The translations under genes and the position numbers were made by a program. This document shows, piece by piece, positions 1-4,948 of a stretch of DNA of 6,334 nucleotides. The notes below the pieces were generated by a model. That model was not told where the DNA came from, ran no database searches, and saw only the letters and a list, made by a program, of their open reading frames with translations. The number at the start of each line of letters is the position of its first letter. Position 1 is the first letter of the stretch. The DNA is taken from the NCBI GenBank assembly GCA_013041995.1, contig JABDRA010000515.1, positions 1 to 6,334 of the forward strand. Reading direction: 5' to 3'. The stretch is from Anderseniella sp. Lineage in GTDB: Bacteria > Pseudomonadota > Alphaproteobacteria > Rhizobiales > Aestuariivirgaceae.

Positions 1-270
1 GGCAGCGTCAGTGTTACGGCACGCAAGATCGTCCATCAGGGCGAGCTGTCGCCGGGACCTGACTACAAGCTGTATCTCGTCAACGAGTTCGTGGAGGACG
101 AGGAACAGTTTCTCAAGGTCAAGCCGGACGCGCAGTTGATCGGAGACGTGAAAACCTTCGATGGCTTTCTTCTGGATGTGCCGCAGGATGTGGATGTTGC
201 ATCATATTCGACAGTCGTCGTGTGGTGCGAGGCATTCGGTGAATTCATCAGCGCCGCCAAATATCGCTAA
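1..270 (+). CDS. DM13-domain protein, C-terminal part (5' end outside window)
   Basis: The frame is open from base 1 and stops with TAA at 268-270, giving the last 89 residues. They fit a DM13 domain: a G-x-L-S-P-G-P-D-Y-K-L-Y-L segment (residues 14-26), then IGDVKTFDGF (47-56), a short LDVPQDVDV strand-turn, and the terminal signature V-V-V-W-C-E-A-F-G-E-F-I-S (72-84), whose Trp75 and Cys76 are the family hallmark. DM13 domains are proposed to bind a cofactor or take part in redox chemistry and are usually extracytoplasmic. Any signal peptide would lie upstream of the window and cannot be checked. The gene converges on tpm with only 39 bases between the stops and no clear terminator hairpin. 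Domain assignment is fairly firm; the biological role is unknown. Confidence 0.8.
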   Translation, partial: GSVSVTARKIVHQGELSPGPDYKLYLVNEFVEDEEQFLKVKPDAQLIGDVKTFDGFLLDVPQDVDVASYSTVVVWCEAFGEFISAAKYR

Positions 271-309
271 GCGACGCAGAATCGTTTGGGCTGGTTTCCA
301 TGAACGCCT

Positions 310-951
310 CTACACCACAGGTGTCAACAGCCAGACATTTTCGTTCGCCACACATTTGCCTTTCAGTTTTCCAGCCACATCCACACTTGCCAGTGCTGAT
401 ATCCGGTAGCTGTTTTCGTAGTGGCGCCATATTTCCTTGTCGCTGATAGAAAATGGCGGGCCGGCCATCTGGGTTTGGTCATACTCAAAGGTCACAAGCA
501 ACTGCAGCGCCTGACAGGTCACGTCGCTGACGTGCCCGGCATAGCGAACGCGCATGCCCTCAGGCAGCGCCACAAGGGCCGCACGGTCGAAAACCGCATC
601 GACAGGACCAAGCATCTTGCCGGTGAGCTGGAAGATATCTCCAACAAAAATGTCCAGATCCGGCGCACTGTAATGCTTCATGTCATCTTTTGTGACTATC
701 AGGGGTTCGAGTCCGAGTTCCGCGAACAATTGCTGAACTGCCAGCTCGCTCAATTCCACCGCGGCAATTCGATAGCCTTGCGAAAGCAGCCAGGCGATAT
801 CACGGGTTTTCCCGCACAAGGGCACAAACACGCGACTGCCGACGGGTAGGGAAAGTTCCTTGAAGTAGGCATGCAGCAAAGGATTTCCGTCAACCTGATG
901 AAAGCCGATATCATCTGCCTGCCACTTTCGATGCCAGTAATCTGTGTCCAT
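310..951 (-). CDS. tpm: Thiopurine S-methyltransferase family protein (Tpm)
   Basis: A 213-aa protein, close to the usual length of bacterial TPMT (about 215-220 aa). It is a cytosolic SAM-dependent methyltransferase. Bacterial members methylate thiol, selenium and tellurium compounds; thiopurines are the drug substrate that named the family. The N-terminus carries the family signature (W6-H-x-x-W10, then IGFHQ at 15-19 and NPLL at 23-26). The SAM-binding motif I is VFVPLCGKTRDIAWLL (41-56), with the acidic strand end AAVELSE (63-69). IFVGDIFQL (101-109) and VDAVFDRAALVALP (117-130) follow, and EYDQTQMAGPPFSIS (156-170) forms the substrate-side loop. The ATG at 951 is preceded by AAGGA (963-959) at 8 nt spacing, which fixes the start. 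It is divergent from a MerR-type regulator gene, and the promoter between them has MerR geometry, so induction by that regulator is inferred. Exact substrate unknown. Confidence 0.93.
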   Translation of the reverse strand: MDTDYWHRKWQADDIGFHQVDGNPLLHAYFKELSLPVGSRVFVPLCGKTRDIAWLLSQGYRIAAVELSELAVQQLFAELGLEPLIVTKDDMKHYSAPDLDIFVGDIFQLTGKMLGPVDAVFDRAALVALPEGMRVRYAGHVSDVTCQALQLLVTFEYDQTQMAGPPFSISDKEIWRHYENSYRISALASVDVAGKLKGKCVANENVWLLTPVV

Positions 952-973
952 GACGGTGTCCTTGGAACGCTCA

Positions 974-1001
974 TTGAAAGCTTGATATACAAGGATACAA
1001 C
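974..1001 (+). promoter_or_regulatory. Possible promoter of the MerR-family gene
   Basis: TTGAAA (974-979) and TACAAC (996-1001) are separated by 16 bases and point toward the regulator. The predicted start, near 1008, falls inside the palindrome, so a bound regulator would repress its own gene. Each hexamer is an imperfect match (TTGAAA 5 of 6, TACAAC 4 of 6) and no experiment backs it, so this is a modest call. Confidence 0.35.
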
Positions 1002-1022
1002 CTCAAGCCAACTTGAGGTCAA
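992..1022 (-). promoter_or_regulatory. MerR-type activated promoter for tpm
   Basis: On the minus strand a -35 element TTGACC (1022-1017) is followed by exactly 19 bases and a -10 element TATCCT (997-992). Promoters activated by MerR-family proteins characteristically have such an over-long 19-20 bp spacer with the operator palindrome inside it, as at soxS and copA of E. coli. Here the 20-bp palindrome at 1000-1019 fills the spacer and the end of the -35. Transcription would start near 985, leaving a leader of about 34 nt before the tpm ATG. The hexamers and spacing are seen directly; activation by the adjacent regulator is inferred. Confidence 0.75.
1000..1019. promoter_or_regulatory. Perfect 20-bp palindromic MerR-family operator
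   Basis: The arms ACCTCAAG (1000-1007) and CTTGAGGT (1012-1019) are perfect inverted repeats around a 4-base centre CCAA. The arms match those I recall for the E. coli SoxR box (CCTCAAG...CTTGAGG), and the ACC...GGT ends also resemble CueR/ZntR-type operators. It lies between two divergent genes, one of which encodes a MerR-family protein. It should serve as that protein's binding site, activating tpm and probably repressing the regulator's own transcription. Confidence 0.8.
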
Positions 1023-1045
1023 CAGGTAATTTCACGAGGCTCGTC

Positions 1046-1456
1046 ATGGACATTGGTGAAGTCATTGCACGTTCCGGCCTTCCCGCATCAACACTGCGAT
1101 TTTACGAAGACAAGAGGCTTATCCAACCGATAGGTCGCAACGGTTTGCGCAGGATATATGACACAGACGTGCTGGACCGCCTGTCGCTGATCGCGTTGGG
1201 ACAAGATGCCGGTTTCACGCTTGAAGAGATCGCAGGCATGTTTACCTCCGATGGAGCGAAGATAGACCGCAAGCAGTTGGCCGCCCAGGCGGATAAGCTG
1301 GACGGGACAATCAAACACCTCATCGCCATGCGCGATGGGCTTCGCCATGCATCTCAATGCTCGGCGCCGAGCCATTTGGAGTGCGACAAGTTCCAGCGGT
1401 TGCTTGCTATTGCACTGAAGAGCCGGCGCAGACGGAAAACCCGGCAACAAATCTGA
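1046..1456 (+). CDS. MerR-family transcriptional regulator with CX7C effector loop
   Basis: The 136-aa protein starts at ATG 1046, preceded by ACGAGG (1034-1039) at 6 nt. An upstream in-frame TTG at 1013 was not used because it lies in the operator and adds no family sequence. Residues 2-33 form the winged helix-turn-helix (IGEVIARSGLPASTLRFYEDKRLI), followed by the wing GLRRIY (33-38) and LIALGQDAGFTLEEIAGMF (48-66). Residues about 75-100 form the dimerisation helix. The C-terminal effector region has C105-SAPSHLE-C113, a CX7C pair with the same spacing as the CueR metal loop, so a metal, metalloid or thiol-reactive ligand is plausible. It lacks the four-cysteine Fe-S cluster of SoxR despite the SoxR-like operator. 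It probably controls the divergent tpm gene. The tail after residue 124 is very basic (RRRRKTR). Confidence 0.9.
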   Translation: MDIGEVIARSGLPASTLRFYEDKRLIQPIGRNGLRRIYDTDVLDRLSLIALGQDAGFTLEEIAGMFTSDGAKIDRKQLAAQADKLDGTIKHLIAMRDGLRHASQCSAPSHLECDKFQRLLAIALKSRRRRKTRQQI

Positions 1457-1654
1457 TCGAGGTCCCTTCTTCGGATTGCTGCTGCGCGAACCCGTGGGGC
1501 CTGGACCATGATTGCCGTCACCGCTCTGGTCGCTGCCTGCATCGCAGGAGCCAAGCGGTTTGCGTAACCGGGGCGGCCTGGCGTGTGCCCAACCCTTGCC
1601 TGAATCCTGTCTCGCTGCCCGGTCGTAAAACCGCATCCGGGCGGGACTGCGTGT
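1457..1654. other. Intergenic stretch without a convincing gene
   Basis: About 200 bases after the MerR stop carry no recognisable gene on either strand. A frame continuous with MerR after its TGA stays open to about 1565. It includes an ATG at 1508 that would give a 19-residue hydrophobic peptide (MIAVTALVAACIAG...), but only a weak ribosome site precedes it. A 6-bp inverted repeat GCCCGG/CCGGGC (1617-1622 and 1637-1642, loop 14 nt) has no following T-run, so it is not a convincing terminator. Confidence 0.5.
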
Positions 1655-1668
1655 TTGATATAGGTCAA
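1655..1668 (+). promoter_or_regulatory. FNR/FnrL/Anr-type binding site
   Basis: TTGAT-ATAG-GTCAA agrees fully with the alphaproteobacterial FnrL/Anr consensus TTGAY-N4-RTCAA. Its centre is at 1661.5. A -10-like TACCGT (1691-1696) would put the transcription start at 1703, so the box centres at -41.5, the classic class II activator position for FNR/CRP proteins. The expected consequence is low-oxygen activation of the small YdcH-like gene at 1733. The match is seen directly; the regulator and condition are inferred. Confidence 0.65.
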
Positions 1669-1690
1669 GCGGGAATGACGGATATGAAGC

Positions 1691-1696
1691 TACCGT
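1691..1696 (+). promoter_or_regulatory. Putative -10 element of FNR-dependent promoter
   Basis: TACCGT keeps the important first T, second A and last T of the -10 hexamer. It lies at the distance from the FNR-type box expected for a class II promoter. No good -35 is present, as expected when an activator replaces it. The leader would be 30 nt. The hexamer alone is weak; its placement is what supports it. Confidence 0.4.
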
Positions 1697-1719
1697 GCAG
1701 GCAATCATTCCAACACAAA

Positions 1720-1735
1720 GGGAGGAATAGAATTG
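1720..1735 (+). promoter_or_regulatory. Strong ribosome binding site deciding a TTG start
   Basis: GGGAGG (1720-1725) within AAGGGAGGA lies 7 nt before TTG (1733-1735). The next in-frame methionine comes only at codon 66, inside the conserved core, so no ATG could replace the TTG. The Shine-Dalgarno is the strongest in the window and may offset the weak start codon. Confidence 0.75.
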
Positions 1736-1972
1736 TCCCACGTTCCGCATGAGCTTGCTGAAGAATTTCCTGACAAGACAGACCGGCTTCACGATCTGAA
1801 AATCTCAAACGCCCATTTTGCCAAGCTCTTTGACGAGTATCATGTTGTCAATCGCGAGATTCATCGCATAGAGACTCGGGTGGAGCCGGCAACAGATGAG
1901 CGCACCACCGACCTCAGAAAGAAGCGCATGGTTTTAAAGGACGAGATTGCTTCGATGCTTTCGCAAGATTGA
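1733..1972 (+). CDS. YdcH/DUF465-family small protein (TTG start)
   Basis: A 79-aa protein of the DUF465/YdcH family: short, charged, predicted helical hairpin proteins of unknown function, thought to be cytosolic. The core HFAKLFDEYHVVNREIHRIE (28-47) matches the family's xFxxLxDEYHxLNxEIxRxE pattern, and LRKKRMVLKDEIASML (61-76) matches its KKxRLxLKDEIxxxL tail. The N-terminus SHVPHELAEEFP is typical of the longer alphaproteobacterial form, which supports the TTG codon at 1733 as the start. That TTG follows a very strong ribosome site, AAGGGAGGA (1718-1726), at about 7 nt, which also argues for this rare start codon. An FNR-type box upstream suggests expression at low oxygen. It is the first gene of a possible pair with the DUF4863 gene 55 bases downstream. 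Confidence 0.88.
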   Translation: MSHVPHELAEEFPDKTDRLHDLKISNAHFAKLFDEYHVVNREIHRIETRVEPATDERTTDLRKKRMVLKDEIASMLSQD

Positions 1973-2027
1973 GTACCGAACCAAAAATTTCTGATTTTAC
2001 AGCGTTCAAACACAGGACGGCCTCGAC

Positions 2028-2501
2028 ATGTCACAGCAGCAGATAAAGGAATTTGAGGCAGTCATGCGACCTGTCATCGATGCCATCGCGCAATCCGGCA
2101 TCATCCCTGGTCTCGAAGACAAGCTGAATTCAACTTTCCCCGCGGGTGCCGAGACGTTTCTCAACATCGAACGGGCCTGCCATGAGGCCATCGAGGCGGG
2201 CTGGATGTGTACCCAGGGCGGAGAAGGACGTCGCTTCGGGCGGGTCGTCGAACCATCCAGTGATACACAAAATCTCAGCATCGACGTTGTAGACCTCACC
2301 GACATTGTCGGGCCTCACCACCACCATCCGACAGGCGAAGTCTGCATGGTCATGCCAGTTACGAAGGACGCAAAATTCGATGGGCATGGCGCTGGCTGGT
2401 GTGTGAACCTGCCCGGTACCGCACATCATCCGACAGTGACCGATGGCCGTGCGCTGGTCCTGTACCTTCTGCCTGAAGGCAAGATCGAGTTTACCGGCTA
2501 G
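2028..2501 (+). CDS. DUF4863/PnbB-type cupin-like protein (4-hydroxylaminobenzoate lyase family)
   Basis: A 157-aa protein with a ribosome site AGGA (2014-2017) 10 nt before ATG 2028. Residues 1-60 look helical. The second half is cupin-like: G-P-H97-H-H-H100-P-T-G-E104 is a cupin motif 1 with candidate metal ligands, and WCVNLPGTAHHPTV (124-137) followed by ALVLYLLPEGKIEF (142-155) forms motif 2, with His133/His134 as further candidates. I recall this family (DUF4863) as including PnbB, the lyase that turns 4-hydroxylaminobenzoate into protocatechuate and ammonia in nitrobenzoate degradation, and as appearing near aerobic benzoyl-CoA (box) genes. No aromatic-degradation gene is visible nearby, so the substrate here is uncertain. 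Family call fairly firm; enzymatic role tentative. Confidence 0.75.
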   Translation: MSQQQIKEFEAVMRPVIDAIAQSGIIPGLEDKLNSTFPAGAETFLNIERACHEAIEAGWMCTQGGEGRRFGRVVEPSSDTQNLSIDVVDLTDIVGPHHHHPTGEVCMVMPVTKDAKFDGHGAGWCVNLPGTAHHPTVTDGRALVLYLLPEGKIEFTG

Positions 2502-2543
2502 GCATGACGGCATGTCCGTTCTGGAGCGAATAAATGCATCTCG

Positions 2544-3275
2544 CTACTGCTCCACTTCAGTATCAAGCGTCTGAAGATATGCGAGCAGGTCGATCACGCG
2601 CGCCTCCGGCAGGAACCGCAGGGACAGCATGTCAGCGCCTGGTACGCCGTTTCTGATCTTGTGAAGCGCCTGGGCCGGCCTGTTTACAGCCACCCACCCC
2701 AGTGCCGGCTTGTCGCCGGGCTCGCCTTGAATGTACGCCTTGCCGTCTTCCTGGTGACATGACACACAGGCGCCTTCAAAAATGTCCTTACCACGTTCCG
2801 GAGAACCTGTTGCCTTGCCATCTGAAAGTACTTGTCCAATGTCGTGCTGCCCCACGCTAATGAACACGGACAATGCGTCTATCTGACCCGGCTGCAGCAC
2901 GTCGGTGATTTCCTTGTGAATCCCGGATTTGAGAACTGCAGCGATTTCATCGGCAGGTTTTCCGGCGCTGTCGCGCAGACTGGCAAACAGCGCAGATGAT
3001 GCCTGCTGACCCAGATGACCGTCGGCCCCGCGATAATCCCAGCCATGGCATGCGACGCACCGCCAGGTGTCGGATGAACTGAAATCGATCTCTTCGGGAT
3101 AGCCGGGATAGCTCTTCGAAGGAGGCATTCTTTCACTTTGAAGCCAGTGATTGTCGTACAGTTTTCCACCCAGACTGATCAGCGACTGCTTGCCAAGGAA
3201 CGCATCATCAGCAGATGCAGCGGTCGTGAAAAGCAAGACCGTACAAACAGACAAGATTATGTGGTTCATCGACAT
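2544..3275 (-). CDS. Exported di-haem c-type cytochrome
   Basis: A 243-aa protein starting at ATG 3275, chosen because AAAGGG (3287-3282) lies 6 nt upstream. The frame is open further upstream, but that part has no signal sequence. Residues 1-22 are a Sec signal peptide (hydrophobic 4-19, cleavage likely after A20-S-A22), so the product is periplasmic. Haem site 1 is C73-VA-C76-H77 in TWRCVACHGWDYRG, preceded by GGKLYDNHW (36-44), a combination I associate with a cytochrome group having a GGxLYDxW and WRCxxCHGWDY signature. Haem site 2 is C170-VS-C173-H174, with Met216 (GADMLSLR) as likely sixth ligand. The second domain is a typical class I cytochrome c with closing helix VIDLLAYLQTL. It probably carries electrons in periplasmic respiration; the partner is not identifiable. 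It lies 120 bases downstream of the photolyase-like gene and converges on the DUF4863 gene. Confidence 0.9.
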   Translation of the reverse strand: MSMNHIILSVCTVLLFTTAASADDAFLGKQSLISLGGKLYDNHWLQSERMPPSKSYPGYPEEIDFSSSDTWRCVACHGWDYRGADGHLGQQASSALFASLRDSAGKPADEIAAVLKSGIHKEITDVLQPGQIDALSVFISVGQHDIGQVLSDGKATGSPERGKDIFEGACVSCHQEDGKAYIQGEPGDKPALGWVAVNRPAQALHKIRNGVPGADMLSLRFLPEARVIDLLAYLQTLDTEVEQ

Positions 3276-3318
3276 TGCCGACCCTTTAGATGGCGTCCAC
3301 ACGGACAGTGCAGAGCGG

Positions 3319-3347
3319 ACCCTACCGGCTTTGAAGCACCGGGTAAA
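3319..3347 (-). promoter_or_regulatory. Possible promoter of cytochrome c gene with dyad in spacer
   Basis: TTTACC (3347-3342), a 17-base spacer and TAGGGT (3324-3319) give a plausible sigma-70 promoter, with a leader of about 37 nt. The spacer contains an imperfect inverted repeat built around GCTT-CA-AAGC (within 3328-3337) with GG/CC flanks, which could be an operator or chance. The hexamers are only partial matches (4 of 6 and 3 of 6). The 120-base gap argues that the cytochrome gene has its own promoter. Confidence 0.3.
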
Positions 3348-3395
3348 CACGAGCTCTCCCGATACAGCGTTTTGCCGCTGCTGTCACGTCGACAC

Positions 3396-4649
3396 TCAAG
3401 ACAGGGTCAGCTTGTCTATGAGGCCCGGTATTTTTGCCTTGAGCTTGAAAAAGCCTCTCGTAGTGTGAGGCCAGCAGGCCTGGTCATAGGGGCGTCTGAT
3501 TTGCAGCAGGGTTACACCCGCCTGCTGCAAAGCGGGGCGGGCCTGGTCAATTCTGTCACGTACGGGACCGACCGGGACCCAACTCGTCACGATTGTCTTT
3601 ACCCCGATATCCTGAGCCCATTCGACCAGGAATACTCCCCAGTCCTTTGCGTTGGCGTGATGAACCTTACACTCAAAAAAGGCTTGAGTCCGCCCGCAGG
3701 CATCGCTTAACGCATCTGTCGCAAAGCATCGCGCCAGTTGTCCGATTGCGAGCGGTGAACGGGTTTCGGTTGTAGCCAGGCTGCAGATACCTTTGGGGTT
3801 GCTCGCCACAGGCAGGGATTGCGCATGACAATCCTCTTCGGTGATCACCAGACCGAAAGGCACCTGGTCAGGCAAACAATCAGCACTCTCGATCAGGCAA
3901 AGCGGATGCTCTTCGAGTTCAACCAGCGGCGCTGCGTCAGGAACCAGATCCTTTGGCGAAAATCGGCCATCGGTGTATTTTTCGATATTTGAAGGCCTAG
4001 CAATATAGTTCTTACCTTTGGTGTGCAGACCTGCAACCCAGCGCCACGAGAGAGTGTTGGAAGCCGGATCGCCGTCAAGCAGGTGCCTGTAGAAAAAATC
4101 CGCCCCCAATTGCCATGGTAGACAGAGGGTGAAAATCCAGATGCTGGCAAACCACATCCGCGCGTGATTGTGAAGATAGCCGGTTTCGGCCAACTCGACC
4201 GCCCAGGAATCAAAACAGTCTATGCCGGTATTGCCGCTGATGGCGTTTTCGTATCGCGTACGCAGCCTGGAGGAGGTTTCCAACTGGTTTACCAGTCGAG
4301 TGACATCGCTGCGGTATTGCAACCAGACACCAGGGTGTTGTTCGAGCCAGCCCTTGAAATAGGCTCGCCAGAAGACCTCCTGAAGAAATTTTTCCGCTTC
4401 GGAAAAGGAATGATGTGCCAGGGTTTCGCGCACCACCTCTTCTTCCAGCAGCAACCGGTGGCGTATCCAGGGCGAAAGACAGGAGATGTTTGTACGGTTT
4501 TGCGGTCCAAGATCATGATTTCGGCTCGACGCATACGCCTGCCCGGCACGGGGCAAAAAGACTTGCAGACGCTCCAGTGCCGCTTCGCGCGTTCCCGTCC
4601 ACGAAACCGTCTCTTCCAGTTGCCCATCAGGTGCGGCGGCTTGCGTCAT
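3396..4649 (-). CDS. Photolyase/cryptochrome-like flavoprotein with FAD domain first and extra C-terminal domain
   Basis: A 417-aa protein. An in-frame stop (4673-4671) lies just upstream, so ATG 4649 is the only sensible start. It lacks the usual N-terminal antenna-binding alpha/beta domain; the FAD-binding catalytic domain begins at about residue 20. Landmarks are LSPWIRHRLL (58-67), EVFWRAYFKGWLEQHP (91-106), GIDCFDSWAVELAETGYLHNHARMW (142-166) and LLDGDPASNTLSWRWVAG (190-207). Aligned from memory to E. coli PhrB these give E91=E274, W94=W277, N161=N341, R164=R344, D192/D194=D372/D374, N198=N378, W202=W382, W204=W384 and W179=W359. There is no tryptophan between W109 and W149, so the W306 position is not conserved. 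Residues about 261-410 look like an alpha/beta domain (VPFGLVITEEDC, KTIVTSWVPVGPV, and ending GFFKLKAKIPGL), possibly a permuted antenna domain. It is translationally coupled (ATGA) to the DUF2256 gene. Light-dependent DNA repair is likely but unproven; a photoreceptor role is possible. Confidence 0.88.
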   Translation of the reverse strand: MTQAAAPDGQLEETVSWTGTREAALERLQVFLPRAGQAYASSRNHDLGPQNRTNISCLSPWIRHRLLLEEEVVRETLAHHSFSEAEKFLQEVFWRAYFKGWLEQHPGVWLQYRSDVTRLVNQLETSSRLRTRYENAISGNTGIDCFDSWAVELAETGYLHNHARMWFASIWIFTLCLPWQLGADFFYRHLLDGDPASNTLSWRWVAGLHTKGKNYIARPSNIEKYTDGRFSPKDLVPDAAPLVELEEHPLCLIESADCLPDQVPFGLVITEEDCHAQSLPVASNPKGICSLATTETRSPLAIGQLARCFATDALSDACGRTQAFFECKVHHANAKDWGVFLVEWAQDIGVKTIVTSWVPVGPVRDRIDQARPALQQAGVTLLQIRRPYDQACWPHTTRGFFKLKAKIPGLIDKLTLS

Positions 4650-4801
4650 GAAGCTTGTCCAGACTTTGCGCTACGGCGGCATCTTTCGGAGCAGTACCGC
4701 ACCTCGGACCAGACCTTTTCCCATTTCCTTCGCCAGCAGAATGAGCGTAGGCAAGTGGCACAAAGTTTAGTCGGAAGATCGCGTTTCCTCTTCATTTTCA
4801 T
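4646..4801 (-). CDS. DUF2256-family small four-cysteine protein
   Basis: A 51-aa protein from ATG 4801 to TGA 4648-4646. A second ATG at 4795 is an alternative start, and an in-frame stop at 4810-4808 excludes anything longer. The sequence fits the DUF2256 pattern: D8-LPTK-x-C14-x-x-C17, W23-R-R-K-W27-E, then W31-S-E-V-R-Y-C37-S-E-R-C41-R-R. The two cysteine pairs (CX2C and CX3C, 19 residues apart) suggest a structural zinc site. The protein is highly basic, with many Arg and Lys, so nucleic-acid binding is conceivable. A weak GGA (4813-4811) is the only ribosome-site candidate. The stop overlaps the photolyase-like start as ATGA, indicating coupled translation. From memory this family is often found beside photolyase/cryptochrome genes; its function is not known. 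Confidence 0.85.
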   Translation of the reverse strand: MKMKRKRDLPTKLCATCLRSFCWRRKWEKVWSEVRYCSERCRRSAKSGQAS

Positions 4802-4858
4802 GCAGCGTCATCCATGTCCAATGCAGACATGAACGTTGCGGCGACAACTTTGGACCAA

Positions 4859-4887
4859 ATTCGAAAATCGCTGACAATCGTTGTCAC
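4859..4887 (-). promoter_or_regulatory. Candidate promoter of the DUF2256-photolyase operon
   Basis: On the minus strand GTGACA (4887-4882, 5 of 6 matches to TTGACA) is followed by 17 bases and TCGAAT (4864-4859, 4 of 6). A transcript would start near 4852, about 50 nt before the DUF2256 ATG. The perfect inverted repeat at 4872-4886 overlaps the -35 and spacer. Moderate at best, since the hexamers are imperfect. Confidence 0.4.
4872..4886. repeat. Perfect 15-bp inverted repeat, possible operator
   Basis: TGACAA-TCG-TTGTCA is a perfect palindrome with 6-bp arms and a 3-base centre. It lies in the 147-base gap between thrS and the DUF2256 gene, overlapping the candidate -35 and spacer of the latter. 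It is too short and lacks a T-run, so it is not a good thrS terminator. A dimeric repressor or light/stress regulator could bind here; I do not recognise the site as that of a specific family. Confidence 0.5.
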
Positions 4888-4948
4888 ATTGCACAGGCGC
4901 CGGCCTCGGTCATCAATCCCGTGGCCCGCATTTACACGGCGTTACCTG

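Noticed and set aside
1508..1567. Hydrophobic 19-residue reading frame starting at ATG 1508, also in frame with MerR after its stop
   Set aside because: Too short, with only a weak ribosome site and no family match; probably chance.
1617..1642. GCCCGG/CCGGGC inverted repeat as a terminator for the MerR gene
   Set aside because: The stem is only 6 bp with a 14-nt loop and no following T-run.
1088..1792. Long open frame on the minus strand opposite the MerR gene
   Set aside because: Its product shows no family pattern, while the plus strand carries a clear MerR protein with ribosome site and operator; it is an antisense shadow.
2502..2543. Possible bidirectional terminator between the convergent DUF4863 and cytochrome genes
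   Set aside because: Only 4-5 bp stems (for example AGCGA/TCGCT) without T-runs; not convincing.
3276..3350. Earlier start for the cytochrome gene at 3350, adding 25 residues
   Set aside because: The extension would put a basic, non-hydrophobic stretch before the signal peptide, while AAAGGG is correctly spaced for the ATG at 3275.
4164..4832. Open frame of 222 codons on the plus strand across the photolyase-like and DUF2256 genes
   Set aside because: It is antisense to two well-supported genes and has low-complexity, unrecognisable sequence.
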